Below, in pieces: positions 50,902-58,419 of a stretch of 58,419 bases of DNA (position 1 is its first letter; each line of letters starts with the position of its first letter). Origin of the DNA: an uncultured Parabacteroides sp. (GTDB taxonomy: Bacteria; Bacteroidota; Bacteroidia; Bacteroidales; Tannerellaceae); NCBI GenBank assembly GCA_944325335.1, contig CALUZR010000017.1, positions 1-58,419 of the forward strand. Reading direction: 5' to 3'. The notes below the pieces were generated by a model. The model was not told where the DNA came from and ran no database searches. It saw only the letters and a program-made list of their open reading frames with translations. The position numbers were made by a program, and so were the translations under genes.

Positions 50902-52136
50902 TGTGGCAAAAGATATTTAGCACGGTAGGCGCCCGCTATTTGGTGGCGGTGGCGAATTTGGTGGTCGTCATCCTCAATGCGAAGGCATTGGGGCTACAGC
51001 AGGTAGGGGAGATCGGCTTGCTGACGGCTGCTGTCAACCTGATTATTACCTTCAATTCGCTGTTCACGGGGAGCACGTTGGTCTATTTTCTGAGTCGCGC
51101 ACACAACCGACCGGTGTTGCTGCTGGCCTATGGGTGGGCCATCGTGGGGAGCTTCATAGGGACGGGTATCTTTGCCTTGCTCCCTTTCTTTTCATTGACC
51201 TATATGCCCTACGTTTTACTGCTCTCGCTGTTGGGCTCGGTGGCGAATGTGAATACGCGGAGGCTGCTGGCTTGGAACAATATCAGCGGCTTTAACTGGA
51301 CCTATCTTTTGCAAGGCGGACTCATCCTTCCCTTCGTCTGCTTGCTCTATTATGGGGTGGGATACCGGACGGTTGATGCGTTTCTTGGCGCCCTGTTCCT
51401 ATCCTATCTGATTGCGATGCTGACGAGCCTGGGCATTTTGTGGTCATACGGTATCCATACGTTTGGAAAGTGGGTGGAGCTGGATGTCTGGAAAAATATG
51501 CTGCGCTACGGGCTCTGGGCGGCGGTAGACAATGCGGCGGAAGTCCTGACCACCCGCATCAACCATTTCCTCATAAGGCAGTTTACAGGATGGGGCGGCG
51601 TCGGGCTGCTGGATAGCGGGACGAAAGTGTCGGAGAGCGTCTGGAACATTAGCCGCGCATTGGGATTTTTGGCAAATAGCTCGGTGGCACGGACGGCGAA
51701 TGAGGCGGAGCAGAAGCAAAAGACGCTGCATCTGCTACGCGTGACGTTCGCGGGAACGTTTCTCCTGGTGGCTGTGATTGTCTGTATTCCCGAATGGTTC
51801 TATACTGAAATCCTCTTCAGCGAAGAGTTCGTGGGCATTACGGGGGTCATCCGCGGATTGGCGATCGGGATGGTCGCATTCGGTTGCCATACCATCTTGT
51901 CGCAATACCTGATTGCCAGCGGGCATGTGAAATACAGTGCCTTATCCTCTATTGTCGGGCTGGCGGTTTTGCTGGCGGCTGGTGTTATATTGATTCGCGC
52001 ATGGGGCATCGTGGGAGCGGCTGCCAGTACCAGTGTGGCCTATGTGGCCATGTGCCTGACATCGCTCACGTCGTTTGCACGCCTAAGCGGTACACGCTGG
52101 CATGAGTTCCTTCCTACCCTTCGTAAATCAGTGTAA
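50898..52136 (+). CDS. Oligosaccharide flippase family membrane protein
   Basis: 412 residues with about 12 hydrophobic segments, MOP superfamily (FSTVGARYLVAVANLVVVI at the start). Start is ATG 50898 or 50901. It is coupled to the M20 gene and its last 23 bp overlap the end of the convergent M16 gene. A second flippase is at 11123. It probably moves lipid-linked sugars; cargo unknown. Confidence 0.85.
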   Translation: MMWQKIFSTVGARYLVAVANLVVVILNAKALGLQQVGEIGLLTAAVNLIITFNSLFTGSTLVYFLSRAHNRPVLLLAYGWAIVGSFIGTGIFALLPFFSLTYMPYVLLLSLLGSVANVNTRRLLAWNNISGFNWTYLLQGGLILPFVCLLYYGVGYRTVDAFLGALFLSYLIAMLTSLGILWSYGIHTFGKWVELDVWKNMLRYGLWAAVDNAAEVLTTRINHFLIRQFTGWGGVGLLDSGTKVSESVWNISRALGFLANSSVARTANEAEQKQKTLHLLRVTFAGTFLLVAVIVCIPEWFYTEILFSEEFVGITGVIRGLAIGMVAFGCHTILSQYLIASGHVKYSALSSIVGLAVLLAAGVILIRAWGIVGAAASTSVAYVAMCLTSLTSFARLSGTRWHEFLPTLRKSV

Positions 52137-53337
52137 ACAGGTTCTCGGGCGCAAAGAGGGCGCAGGCAATCTCCTGCATCTCGGCGGCCGAGACAGCTTG
52201 AATCTGGGAAAAGACTTCCTCCATCGAATCGAAGCGATTATAATGGAGGAAGCTCTTTCCTAAATTGAGAAACAATCCCTCCTTATTATCCCCCGAGACG
52301 CCCAATTGCCCCATCGCCTGTTGCTTCACCGCCTGTAGTTTCCGTTCGGAGAGTGGAGCCGCACAGAGTTTGTCCAGTTCGCGCCGCACGAGATTCAGGG
52401 CGCGTTTCAAGTTCTTAGGGTCTGTACCAAAGTAAATGCTAAAGACGCCGGTGTCGGTATACGACGTGATATTCGATTCCACGTTATATACCAATCCATG
52501 TTGCTCGCGGAGCGAAAGGTTCAGGCGATTATTCATCCCAGGACCGCCCAGCAAATTGTTGAGGAGGAAAAGGGCGATACGGCGGTCGTCGTGCATATCG
52601 TATCCCCGGCAACCCATCATCACATGCGCCTGGTGTGTATCTTTTTCTATCTGCAGGGTACGTGGCTGCAGGGCGGAAGGCGGCATCCGCTTCAACTGGG
52701 GCGAGCGGGGTGCCACGCCGGCCAGGGCACCCTCGGCCCATGCGACGACCTTGTCGAAAGCGATATTCCCCATCGAGAAGAAGACCATATTAGAAGGCGT
52801 GTAGAAACGATTCAAGAAATCTTTGCCGCTATCCGAGTGGAAGGTCTGGAGACTGGCTTCGTCCCCCAGGATGTTATGCCCCAAGGCATGGCCTTCGAAG
52901 AGCAGATTTTCAAACTCGTCGAAAATCAATTCGGAAGGCGAATCCTCATACGAATGGAGTTCGTCGAGGATGACATCGGTCTCGCGGGGTATCTGTTCCT
53001 CTGGAAATACGGAGTGAAAGACCAACTCGGCCAGCAAATCCAATGCCCGCCGGAAATGCTCGACCAGGAAGATAGAATAGATAAAGGTTTCCTCTTTGGT
53101 AGTATAAGCATTCAGTTCGCCGCCTACCGTTTCCATGCGGTTGAGGATGTAACTGGCGAAATGCTTGTCGGTTCCCTTAAAGATCATGTGCTCCACGAAA
53201 TGCGCCAATCCATGCTCGTGGGCCTCCTCGTCGCGTGTGCCGGCTTGAATCGCAAACCCGCAGTACCCGACGGGAGAGGTCGACGGCAAATGCACCAGCC
53301 GCAGGCCGTTCGATAATGTATGCGTAAGATATTCCAT
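52114..53337 (-). CDS. M16 family metallopeptidase (insulinase-like)
   Basis: 407 residues, a single-length M16B peptidase. The inverted zinc motif HFVEH (in GLAHFVEHMIFKGT, near residue 45) and the downstream Glu region (NAYTTKEETFIY) are present. No signal peptide, so a cytoplasmic processing peptidase of the YmxG/PqqL type. A -7 box lies at 53362-53369. Its 3' end overlaps the flippase gene by 23 bp. Confidence 0.93.
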   Translation of the reverse strand: MEYLTHTLSNGLRLVHLPSTSPVGYCGFAIQAGTRDEEAHEHGLAHFVEHMIFKGTDKHFASYILNRMETVGGELNAYTTKEETFIYSIFLVEHFRRALDLLAELVFHSVFPEEQIPRETDVILDELHSYEDSPSELIFDEFENLLFEGHALGHNILGDEASLQTFHSDSGKDFLNRFYTPSNMVFFSMGNIAFDKVVAWAEGALAGVAPRSPQLKRMPPSALQPRTLQIEKDTHQAHVMMGCRGYDMHDDRRIALFLLNNLLGGPGMNNRLNLSLREQHGLVYNVESNITSYTDTGVFSIYFGTDPKNLKRALNLVRRELDKLCAAPLSERKLQAVKQQAMGQLGVSGDNKEGLFLNLGKSFLHYNRFDSMEEVFSQIQAVSAAEMQEIACALFAPENLFTLIYEG

Positions 53338-53361
53338 CGTTCTTTCTTTTCAAAAACGATG

Positions 53362-53369
53362 CAAACATA
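53362..53369 (-). promoter_or_regulatory. -7 box of the M16 gene (TATGTTTG)
   Basis: TAnnTTTG match on the minus strand 24 bp before the start codon. Confidence 0.5.
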
Positions 53370-53392
53370 CAGAAAAAATCGAACGCCTGCAA

Positions 53393-54223
53393 TTAATCGA
53401 GGGCTTCGGAAGCAATGCGAAGGGCGGTTTCGACGACGGGCGCAGAGGTATTCGTCTCCGGATAGCGGTTTTGTTGCCTCGTCCAAGGCTCTTCCAGGGC
53501 GTAGAAATCGATATTGGCAGGGATGCCTTCACGGAGTTCCCGGAGGCGCGTCGCAAACCAGGTCTTCCAGCGCATATAATAGAAATCCTTCAGGAGTCCG
53601 CTCCATTCGCGATGCGCATAATCGCGCAGGCCGCCCGCATCGGCTGCAGCCCGGTTACCCCAGGTCGTGATCTGGACCCTCGCGTTCCACTCGTAGAGTG
53701 CTTTCTCTTCCTCCGTCTGCCCCAAGGCACGGGCTTGGTTCAACCATCTTCCTACGGAGAACTCCGGGCGCGTACCCAGCAGTTCGTCCTGGAGCAAAAG
53801 GAGTTGCAGAAAACGGTCGGATGCCGAGCGATACAACGCCACATCGCGCGCGGCAAAAGCGGCTTCAATCACCTTGCCCACGAGCCTCCCCTTTTCGGCA
53901 ATGGCCTGGCGGAGAATATCGACGAGGTCGTATTCAAAGTTGTTGTTCCCCTCAAAATCCGGGGCGACTGACAGCAACAGGCGCGCGGCCTGGATAACGT
54001 CTTGCGGATTATAATAATCTTCCATCTCCGACCAGCTCGAGACCTGGTAGGGATGTGCCGAAGGACGCGCGCAGAAAATGGATTCGTGCGTTCCCTGCTG
54101 GGTCGATGCGGCAAGACAGTTGTAGATCGAGTTGCTGAGGAGAAGCCATGCTTGCTCAATCGCCGGATGCGAACGGCCGTATCGAGCCCGGATATACCCC
54201 TGTAGCCAAGCCTCCTTCTGTAT
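53393..54223 (-). pseudogene. C-terminal fragment of a GH89 alpha-N-acetylglucosaminidase
   Basis: About 276 codons are open from 54223 to the stop at 53393 and match the C-terminal domain of NAGLU enzymes (YNPQDVIQAARLLLSVAP, NFEYDLVDILRQ, EEKALYEWNARVQITTWG). Full-length GH89 proteins have about 700 or more residues; the whole catalytic region is missing. Host-like sequence ends near 54217-54226, where an in-frame stop appears and AT-rich element DNA begins. The internal ATG at 54025 could start a shorter product, but no promoter was seen. The likely cause is insertion of the element to the right. Confidence 0.85.
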
Positions 54224-54395
54224 TTAGAAGCGTATAACAACCAAAAACAATCAGAAATATCCAATCGTAAATCTCTATTTATCAGTGTATTCTAAAAATT
54301 AACACTTTTCGGCTGCTTTTTGATTCTTCCCAAATTTCCACATATTTTTGAGACGTATTTCTGACGTGGAGAATTTGCGGAGCTTGTTTCTTGTC

Positions 54396-54564
54396 ACATC
54401 GTGCAGACAGTTTACAAGGGTTTACAACCGTTTACGACAAGCGACAGTAACCGCTCCTACTTGCAGCGATGGTAACATCGTGCAGAAAGGCGACAACGGT
54501 TGACTGCCGTTTACTTCCATTCACCATTTCAGGGATACACGATTGAAGGAATGAACATGTAAAC
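54396..54564. promoter_or_regulatory. Candidate recombinase arm sites and direct repeats at the element end
   Basis: GTTTAC occurs at 54410, 54420 and 54430 (exact 10-bp steps) and 54509, and inverted (GTAAAC) at 54559. ACATCGTGCAGA occurs twice (54396-54407, 54475-54486). Repeated short words near the end next to an integrase gene are what arm-type binding sites look like. The 54224-54575 gap holds these and no gene. Confidence 0.5.
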
Positions 54565-54575
54565 GATAAAGCAGC

Positions 54576-55517
54576 ATGAAAGCAACAAGAAAATGCAGTT
54601 TTTGCGGCAAGTCATTTGTAACCTGGAGCGGGGTGCAGAGATATTGCAGCGAGGCTTGTCAGGCGAAAGCCAAACGAGCCAGAACGGAACAGAAGAACAA
54701 CCTCTTCAAAGCCGCCAAACCCTTGATGGAGATACAGCATCAGGAGTATCTCACCTTTTCCAAAGCAGCCACACTCATGGGCTGTTCCCGGCAGTATGTT
54801 TATAAACTTGTAGCCCTCGGCAAGCTGAAAGCCTCACGTATCAGCAACCGCATGGCATTCATCCGCAAGGCGGACATTGAGCGGATGCTGGAGGGCAACC
54901 CCTACCACCGTGTCCTGCCCGGCAGCACTTCCGCATCGAGAAAATCCGCATCATCGTCCTTACCAGCCAAAAGAGAAAAAAGGGAAAAAGAAATTGATGA
55001 AGTTCTGGATTTCTATTCGGGCGAGGAGGTGATGTCGCTCTTCAAGGTCAAGCAGTCGTGGCTATACACCACCGCCAAGCGCAACCGCATACCTATCTGC
55101 CGCATCGCAGGGAAGAACTATTACAGCAAAAAACACATTGACGAGTTTTTCGGTGTGGCAGTTGATACCAGCAATATCACCGACTGGCTCCTGATTGAAG
55201 AAGCGGAAGAACTGTTCGGCATGAAGCCGACCGCACTCCGGGCATACACCCATCGCCACAAGATACCGACCAAAAGAGAATACGGGCGTACCTACTACTC
55301 CAAATCCCATCTGAACGAACTCCGCAGGACAGACCTCGTGAACGATGAACGCTACTACACCGTGGAGCAAGTCCGGCAGATTTACGGACTTTCCTCCGCC
55401 AACATCTGCCATATCGTCAAGGTGAAACACATCGAAAAGATAAAGGTAGGTGTGAAAAACCTGCTTTTACGCTCTGATGTTGAGCGTGTTATGGCTGAGA
55501 GGGAGAAACAACCGTGA
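54576..55517 (+). CDS. Protein with N-terminal Cys cluster and four winged-HTH (excisionase-type) domains
   Basis: 313 residues. Residues about 5-30 hold a zinc-ribbon-like Cys pattern (CSFCGKSF...YCSEAC). Four MerR/excisionase-type HTH repeats follow: about 52-105 (FSKAATLMGCSRQYVYKLV), 145-192 (EEVMSLFKVKQSWLYTTAK), 202-250 (EEAEELFGMKPTALRAYTH) and 255-308 (EQVRQIYGLSSANICHIV). It probably binds several DNA sites at once, as an excision or integration accessory factor or regulator. It is followed by the integrase gene. Confidence 0.85.
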   Translation: MKATRKCSFCGKSFVTWSGVQRYCSEACQAKAKRARTEQKNNLFKAAKPLMEIQHQEYLTFSKAATLMGCSRQYVYKLVALGKLKASRISNRMAFIRKADIERMLEGNPYHRVLPGSTSASRKSASSSLPAKREKREKEIDEVLDFYSGEEVMSLFKVKQSWLYTTAKRNRIPICRIAGKNYYSKKHIDEFFGVAVDTSNITDWLLIEEAEELFGMKPTALRAYTHRHKIPTKREYGRTYYSKSHLNELRRTDLVNDERYYTVEQVRQIYGLSSANICHIVKVKHIEKIKVGVKNLLLRSDVERVMAEREKQP

Positions 55518-55556
55518 GCAACCGACATTGCCGGAAAATTATTTCAAAATGATTGC

Positions 55557-55573
55557 CGTGGAGGTATTCACGG
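55557..55573 (+). promoter_or_regulatory. Repeated leader hairpin before the integrase gene
   Basis: CGTGGAGGTATTCACGG is identical at 57976-57992 before the excisionase-like gene, inside about 60 bp of similar sequence. CCGTG and CACGG can pair. It lies 77 bp before the integrase ATG and could be a shared regulatory leader. Confidence 0.55.
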
Positions 55574-55650
55574 TTGTTTCACGTTGTTCCTTTGCCACCG
55601 TAAACACGGGGAACACCTCCGAAAACGTACAACTTAAAAACATCATCAAT

Positions 55651-56769
55651 ATGAGCAAATGCAAGACAGTAACCTTGCGCAAGCGCAAGATTAAGAACGG
55701 GACACAGTATTCGCTGTGTCTGGACTATTATCCCGGCTATCGTGACAACGCCACCATGAAAGTGATAACACGTGAAGCACTGGGAATTTACATTTTCGCC
55801 AAACCTGCCAACCAGCAGGAGCGTGACTTCAACGCACGCATGATGAAAAAGGCGGAGATACTCCGTAACCGACGTTACGAAGCCATCTTCAACGAGAACA
55901 ACGGCTTCTTTGACAAAGCCAAGATGAAAGGGGATTTCCTCGCCTACTTCAAGGAACTGGCAGATAGGAAGAATATCAAGTGGCAACACGTCTATAAGCA
56001 CTTTGAGCGTTTTGTAAACGGCAAATGCACCTTTGAGGAGGTGGACGTGGACTTGTGCCGCAAGTTCATGGAATACCTGCTAAACGCCCCGCAGTCCATA
56101 CACACCAACCAAAAGCTGCATATCAATTCTGCGGCAGGCTACTGGTCGGCTTTCCGTGCGGTACTTCACACCGCCTACCGGGACAAGAAGATAAAGGAGA
56201 ACCCTAACGGATTCTTAGACCGCATCGAGTGCATCCCCACCATGAGGGAGCATCTGAGCCAGGAGGAACTGATACGGCTTGCCGAAACGCCTTGCGAAGA
56301 AGATGTCTTGAAAAGGGCGTTCCTTTTCGCCTGCCTGACCGGACTGCGGAAGAGCGACATTAGGCAGCTCACTTGGCAGCAGATACAGCCGTACACCAAC
56401 GGCAAGATGTTCGTGACCACCCGTATGCAAAAGACGAAGCAGATTGTACACAATCCCATCAGTGATGAAGCCTACGGACTGCTCGGGGAACGGCATGAAG
56501 GGCTTATCTTCGAAGGATTCAAGGATAAGATGCTGCAGGGTCCCCTAAAGCGTTGGCTGTTGGCGGCAGGCATAACCAAGAAAATAACCTTCCATTGTAC
56601 CCGGCATTCATTCGGAAGCCTGCACGTGGAAATGGGTACGGACATGGCTGTCATACAAGCCTATATGGGACACAAGAACATTACCACCACACAGATTTAT
56701 TCCAAGATGGCGGCACAGCAGATGTGCGAGGTCGTGGACAAGATAACCCTGAAACGCAAGGAGGCATAA
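55651..56769 (+). CDS. Tyrosine recombinase (integrase) of the element
   Basis: 372 residues from ATG 55651. The frame is open to 55477, but that part overlaps the previous gene and the leader repeat. An arm-binding N-terminus, SAM-like core-binding domain (about 105-190) and catalytic domain follow. Catalytic residues: Arg in TGLRKSD, His-x-x-Arg in HCTRHSF, His in MGHKNITTTQIY and the Tyr nucleophile of that motif. It resembles IntDOT/Tn4555-type recombinases of Bacteroidetes. It would catalyse insertion into, and with help excision from, the GH89 gene. Confidence 0.95.
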   Translation: MSKCKTVTLRKRKIKNGTQYSLCLDYYPGYRDNATMKVITREALGIYIFAKPANQQERDFNARMMKKAEILRNRRYEAIFNENNGFFDKAKMKGDFLAYFKELADRKNIKWQHVYKHFERFVNGKCTFEEVDVDLCRKFMEYLLNAPQSIHTNQKLHINSAAGYWSAFRAVLHTAYRDKKIKENPNGFLDRIECIPTMREHLSQEELIRLAETPCEEDVLKRAFLFACLTGLRKSDIRQLTWQQIQPYTNGKMFVTTRMQKTKQIVHNPISDEAYGLLGERHEGLIFEGFKDKMLQGPLKRWLLAAGITKKITFHCTRHSFGSLHVEMGTDMAVIQAYMGHKNITTTQIYSKMAAQQMCEVVDKITLKRKEA

Positions 56770-56793
56770 GGCATCCTCAAATTCCGGGATATT

Positions 56794-56836
56794 CAGAGGG
56801 AGCGGTTATTGCGTGGAGCTTTAACCGCTCCCTCTG
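56794..56836 (+). terminator. Terminator of the integrase gene
   Basis: Perfect 15-bp arms CAGAGGGAGCGGTTA (56794-56808) and 56822-56836, then TTTTTT. Confidence 0.9.
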
Positions 56837-57014
56837 TTTTTTGCCCACCATTCCTTAAAAAGTCCTTAAAGTACGATAATCGGGTGCGATTCCGGACATT
56901 TGGTGAAAAACATTGAAAAAGAAACCGCTAACCAAGGATAATGAGTAATAATTGGAAGAAGACTATTAAATTTGCAAAAACAGCAACAAGTAACAACCGA
57001 ATAAGACAAAAAAC

Positions 57015-57863
57015 ATGGAACCGTCCGTAAAAGACAAACATATCATTTTAGGATTTGTCGGCTTTGCCATCCTCCTAATATCTTCCATAGCGACACTGAT
57101 TGTCGCAGAGAAATTTAATCAGGACAACTTTGTACGCCTGATAGTTTTTGTATGCAGCAACCTCCTTGGCTGGCTGCTCTATCTATCTTTCCAGACAGTC
57201 ATCTTCGACACATACGAAATCTACAGAATCAAGTTCGGCAAGAAAAAGACACCTGCCGAAATTACAGAGATTCGGGAAGACCAGCCCCAAGATGCACACA
57301 AGCCTGTAACCCCGGCATCAATGGCGACAGGTGGAGAAGCAACCCCGGATATAAGACCGGCAGAGATTGCCATATCTCCGGAGCTTCACGAGAAAAACCG
57401 TGCTGATTACGAGGACAGGGAGCAGCGGGAAAATGAAGAGCGCATCGCTATGGTCATGGAATACATCCATTTCATCATGCCCCGTATCGCAGACAAGGAG
57501 ACCGTGAACCACATCTGTGGCGAGGTCAACAACTGGATGCGGCTTCACAGCTACAAGCCCAAGCCGATAAAAGGACGGCTGACCAAAGACATTTCAAACA
57601 TTCCGCTCCGCCATTTCGTGTGGAATATCTCCGAGCGTTTCATGTACAAGAAATACTACACGGGGGACAACCGTGCCCGCTTCATCAGCACCCTTTTTCC
57701 TCGGGAGTTTGCCGATACAGACATAGCGACCATCAAGAACTTCAAGGTAGAGCCGTTAAAGACACTGATTCCCATTGACGAGCCTGAAAACAGCAGACTG
57801 GATTTCCATTATCCGGCAGATTATGTACGGGAAAAGTATAACCAGCCTTTCAATAACCAATAA
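57015..57863 (+). CDS. Element-encoded membrane protein of unknown function
   Basis: 282 residues. Two N-terminal membrane helices (FVGFAILLISSIATLIVA and LIVFVCSNLLGWLLYLSF) and a soluble rest with a charged linker (about 75-140; RADYEDREQRENEERI) and a C-terminal region rich in aromatics and basics (RHFVWNISERFMYKKYYTG). I do not recognise the family. It sits between the integrase and excisionase-like genes, with its own hairpin terminator. A role in the element's mobility or regulation is only a guess. Confidence 0.8.
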   Translation: MEPSVKDKHIILGFVGFAILLISSIATLIVAEKFNQDNFVRLIVFVCSNLLGWLLYLSFQTVIFDTYEIYRIKFGKKKTPAEITEIREDQPQDAHKPVTPASMATGGEATPDIRPAEIAISPELHEKNRADYEDREQRENEERIAMVMEYIHFIMPRIADKETVNHICGEVNNWMRLHSYKPKPIKGRLTKDISNIPLRHFVWNISERFMYKKYYTGDNRARFISTLFPREFADTDIATIKNFKVEPLKTLIPIDEPENSRLDFHYPADYVREKYNQPFNNQ

Positions 57864-57907
57864 TCACGGGTAATCAATAACAGATAACTGTCTGTATCAC
57901 ATCGTTT

Positions 57908-57954
57908 CCCGAATAACTTTACCCGTCATTCACGGTTAGGCATCGTTATTCGGG
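57908..57954 (+). terminator. Hairpin after the membrane protein gene
   Basis: CCCGAATAAC (57908-57917) pairs perfectly with GTTATTCGGG (57945-57954), loop 27, followed by AATTATTTT. Confidence 0.6.
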
Positions 57955-57975
57955 AATTATTTTGCAATGACCTTT

Positions 57976-57992
57976 CGTGGAGGTATTCACGG
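57976..57992 (+). promoter_or_regulatory. Repeated leader hairpin before the excisionase-like gene
   Basis: Second copy of CGTGGAGGTATTCACGG, 53 bp before ATG 58046. Similarity to the first copy extends from about 57957 to 58018. Confidence 0.55.
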
Positions 57993-58045
57993 CTGTATCA
58001 TTCCGGTCCTTTGCGCCATGCCTTACAAAAGAGGCGAGTACGCAA

Positions 58046-58419
58046 ATGGAAAAAACAATGATTACATTCAACGACCTCCCGGAGGTCGTGGCTCAGCTTC
58101 GGGACGAGGTGATGAGCCTGAGAAGCCTGCTTACCGAGCAGCGCAGTGTGAACAATGCAAAGGCGGTGGACACCCATGTCCCCATGTCAGTGGAAGAGGC
58201 AGCGGAATATCTGGGCATTCCCAAAGGCACGCTCTATATGAAGCTGTCGGAGGGAAGCATTCCCGCCACCAAGCCCGGAAAACGATATTGTCTTTACAGG
58301 GACGAACTGGACAAATGGCTGGAATCCTCCCGTAAGAATCCTGTACCCCTGTCCGATGAGGAACTCTGCGAATCCATATCCTCCTCCCACCGCCGCAAGC
58401 CCGGTCAACGTAATTGGTA
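58046..58419 (+). CDS. Excisionase-like helix-turn-helix protein, runs to the window edge
   Basis: 124 codons from ATG 58046 without a stop; the sequence ends in TA, so the next codon may be the stop. An N-terminal coiled segment (LPEVVAQLRDEVMSLRSLL) precedes a MerR/excisionase-type HTH (SVEEAAEYLGIPKGTLYMKL, near 50-70; GKRYCLYRDELDKWLES). Such HTH_17 proteins act with the integrase in excision of NBU- and Tn4555-like elements. It shares its leader with the integrase gene. Confidence 0.88.
   Translation, partial: MEKTMITFNDLPEVVAQLRDEVMSLRSLLTEQRSVNNAKAVDTHVPMSVEEAAEYLGIPKGTLYMKLSEGSIPATKPGKRYCLYRDELDKWLESSRKNPVPLSDEELCESISSSHRRKPGQRNW

Larger units (their letters stand above)
54215..58419 (+). 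mobile_element. Left end of an integrative (mobilisable) element, right end outside window
   Basis: From about 54215 the sequence changes from host enzyme to a gene set typical of Bacteroides mobilisable or conjugative transposons: multi-HTH protein, tyrosine recombinase, unknown membrane protein and excisionase-like HTH protein, all on the plus strand. The junction is placed where the GH89 similarity stops; an exact attachment site cannot be defined without the other end. No phased dyad array occurs inside. Confidence 0.75.

Noticed and set aside
1..58419. tRNA, rRNA or tmRNA genes, including a tRNA as integration target
   Set aside because: No cloverleaf or GGTTCGA-type arm with matching stems was noticed on either strand; the element sits in a protein gene instead. 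A dedicated scan was not possible here.

Overview
The window is a chromosomal segment of a Bacteroidales bacterium, most likely Tannerellaceae (Parabacteroides/Tannerella relatives). The evidence is a SusC/SusD pair with an ECF sigma/FecR anti-sigma couple, an S46 dipeptidyl peptidase, a PorW/SprE-type lipoprotein of the type IX secretion system, and promoters with the Bacteroidetes -7 box TAnnTTTG. Species cannot be fixed from sequence reading alone. No rRNA, tRNA or CRISPR array was seen.

Layout. 1-13.7 kb: end of an LTA-synthase-like sulfatase-fold protein, an AraC regulator, a GH18 lipoprotein, tyrS, a GH77 4-alpha-glucanotransferase, an S46 peptidase, a flippase and ruvB. 13.8-24.3 kb: a methyltransferase, a BlaI/BlaR1-like pair, PspC, a DUF2461 protein, SppA, a DEAD-box helicase, a phosphatase-like lipoprotein lacking its catalytic Cys, and a PfkB kinase with a SIS isomerase. 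24.8-41.8 kb: a polysaccharide utilisation locus: a large unclassified exported protein translationally coupled to an ECF sigma factor, FecR, SusC with STN domain, SusD, GH116, a RbsD/FucU-like lipoprotein, an esterase and a GH29 fucosidase with discoidin-type tail. Two matching ECF-type promoter candidates (GGGTA-N15-CGTC) precede fecR and susC. 41.9-53.4 kb: aroA, a small membrane protein, a ZnuB-like permease, porW, ribF, an M20 peptidase, a second flippase and an M16 peptidase. 53.4-58.4 kb: the C-terminal third of a GH89 alpha-N-acetylglucosaminidase, cut off where an integrative element begins. That element carries a protein with four winged-HTH domains, a tyrosine recombinase, an unknown membrane protein and an excisionase-like protein.

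The most unusual signal is not a gene. At least eight non-coding stretches of host DNA hold tandem arrays of short palindromes on a pitch of 41-42 bp or half of it (21 bp), that is four or two turns of the helix. The palindrome sequence differs from array to array while the pitch stays the same. In five arrays a second, different dyad sits at or close to half a repeat from the first. One array shows a paired substitution that keeps the palindrome. None was found in the integrated element. I know of no described family that matches, and propose it as a candidate undescribed class of phased dyad arrays.
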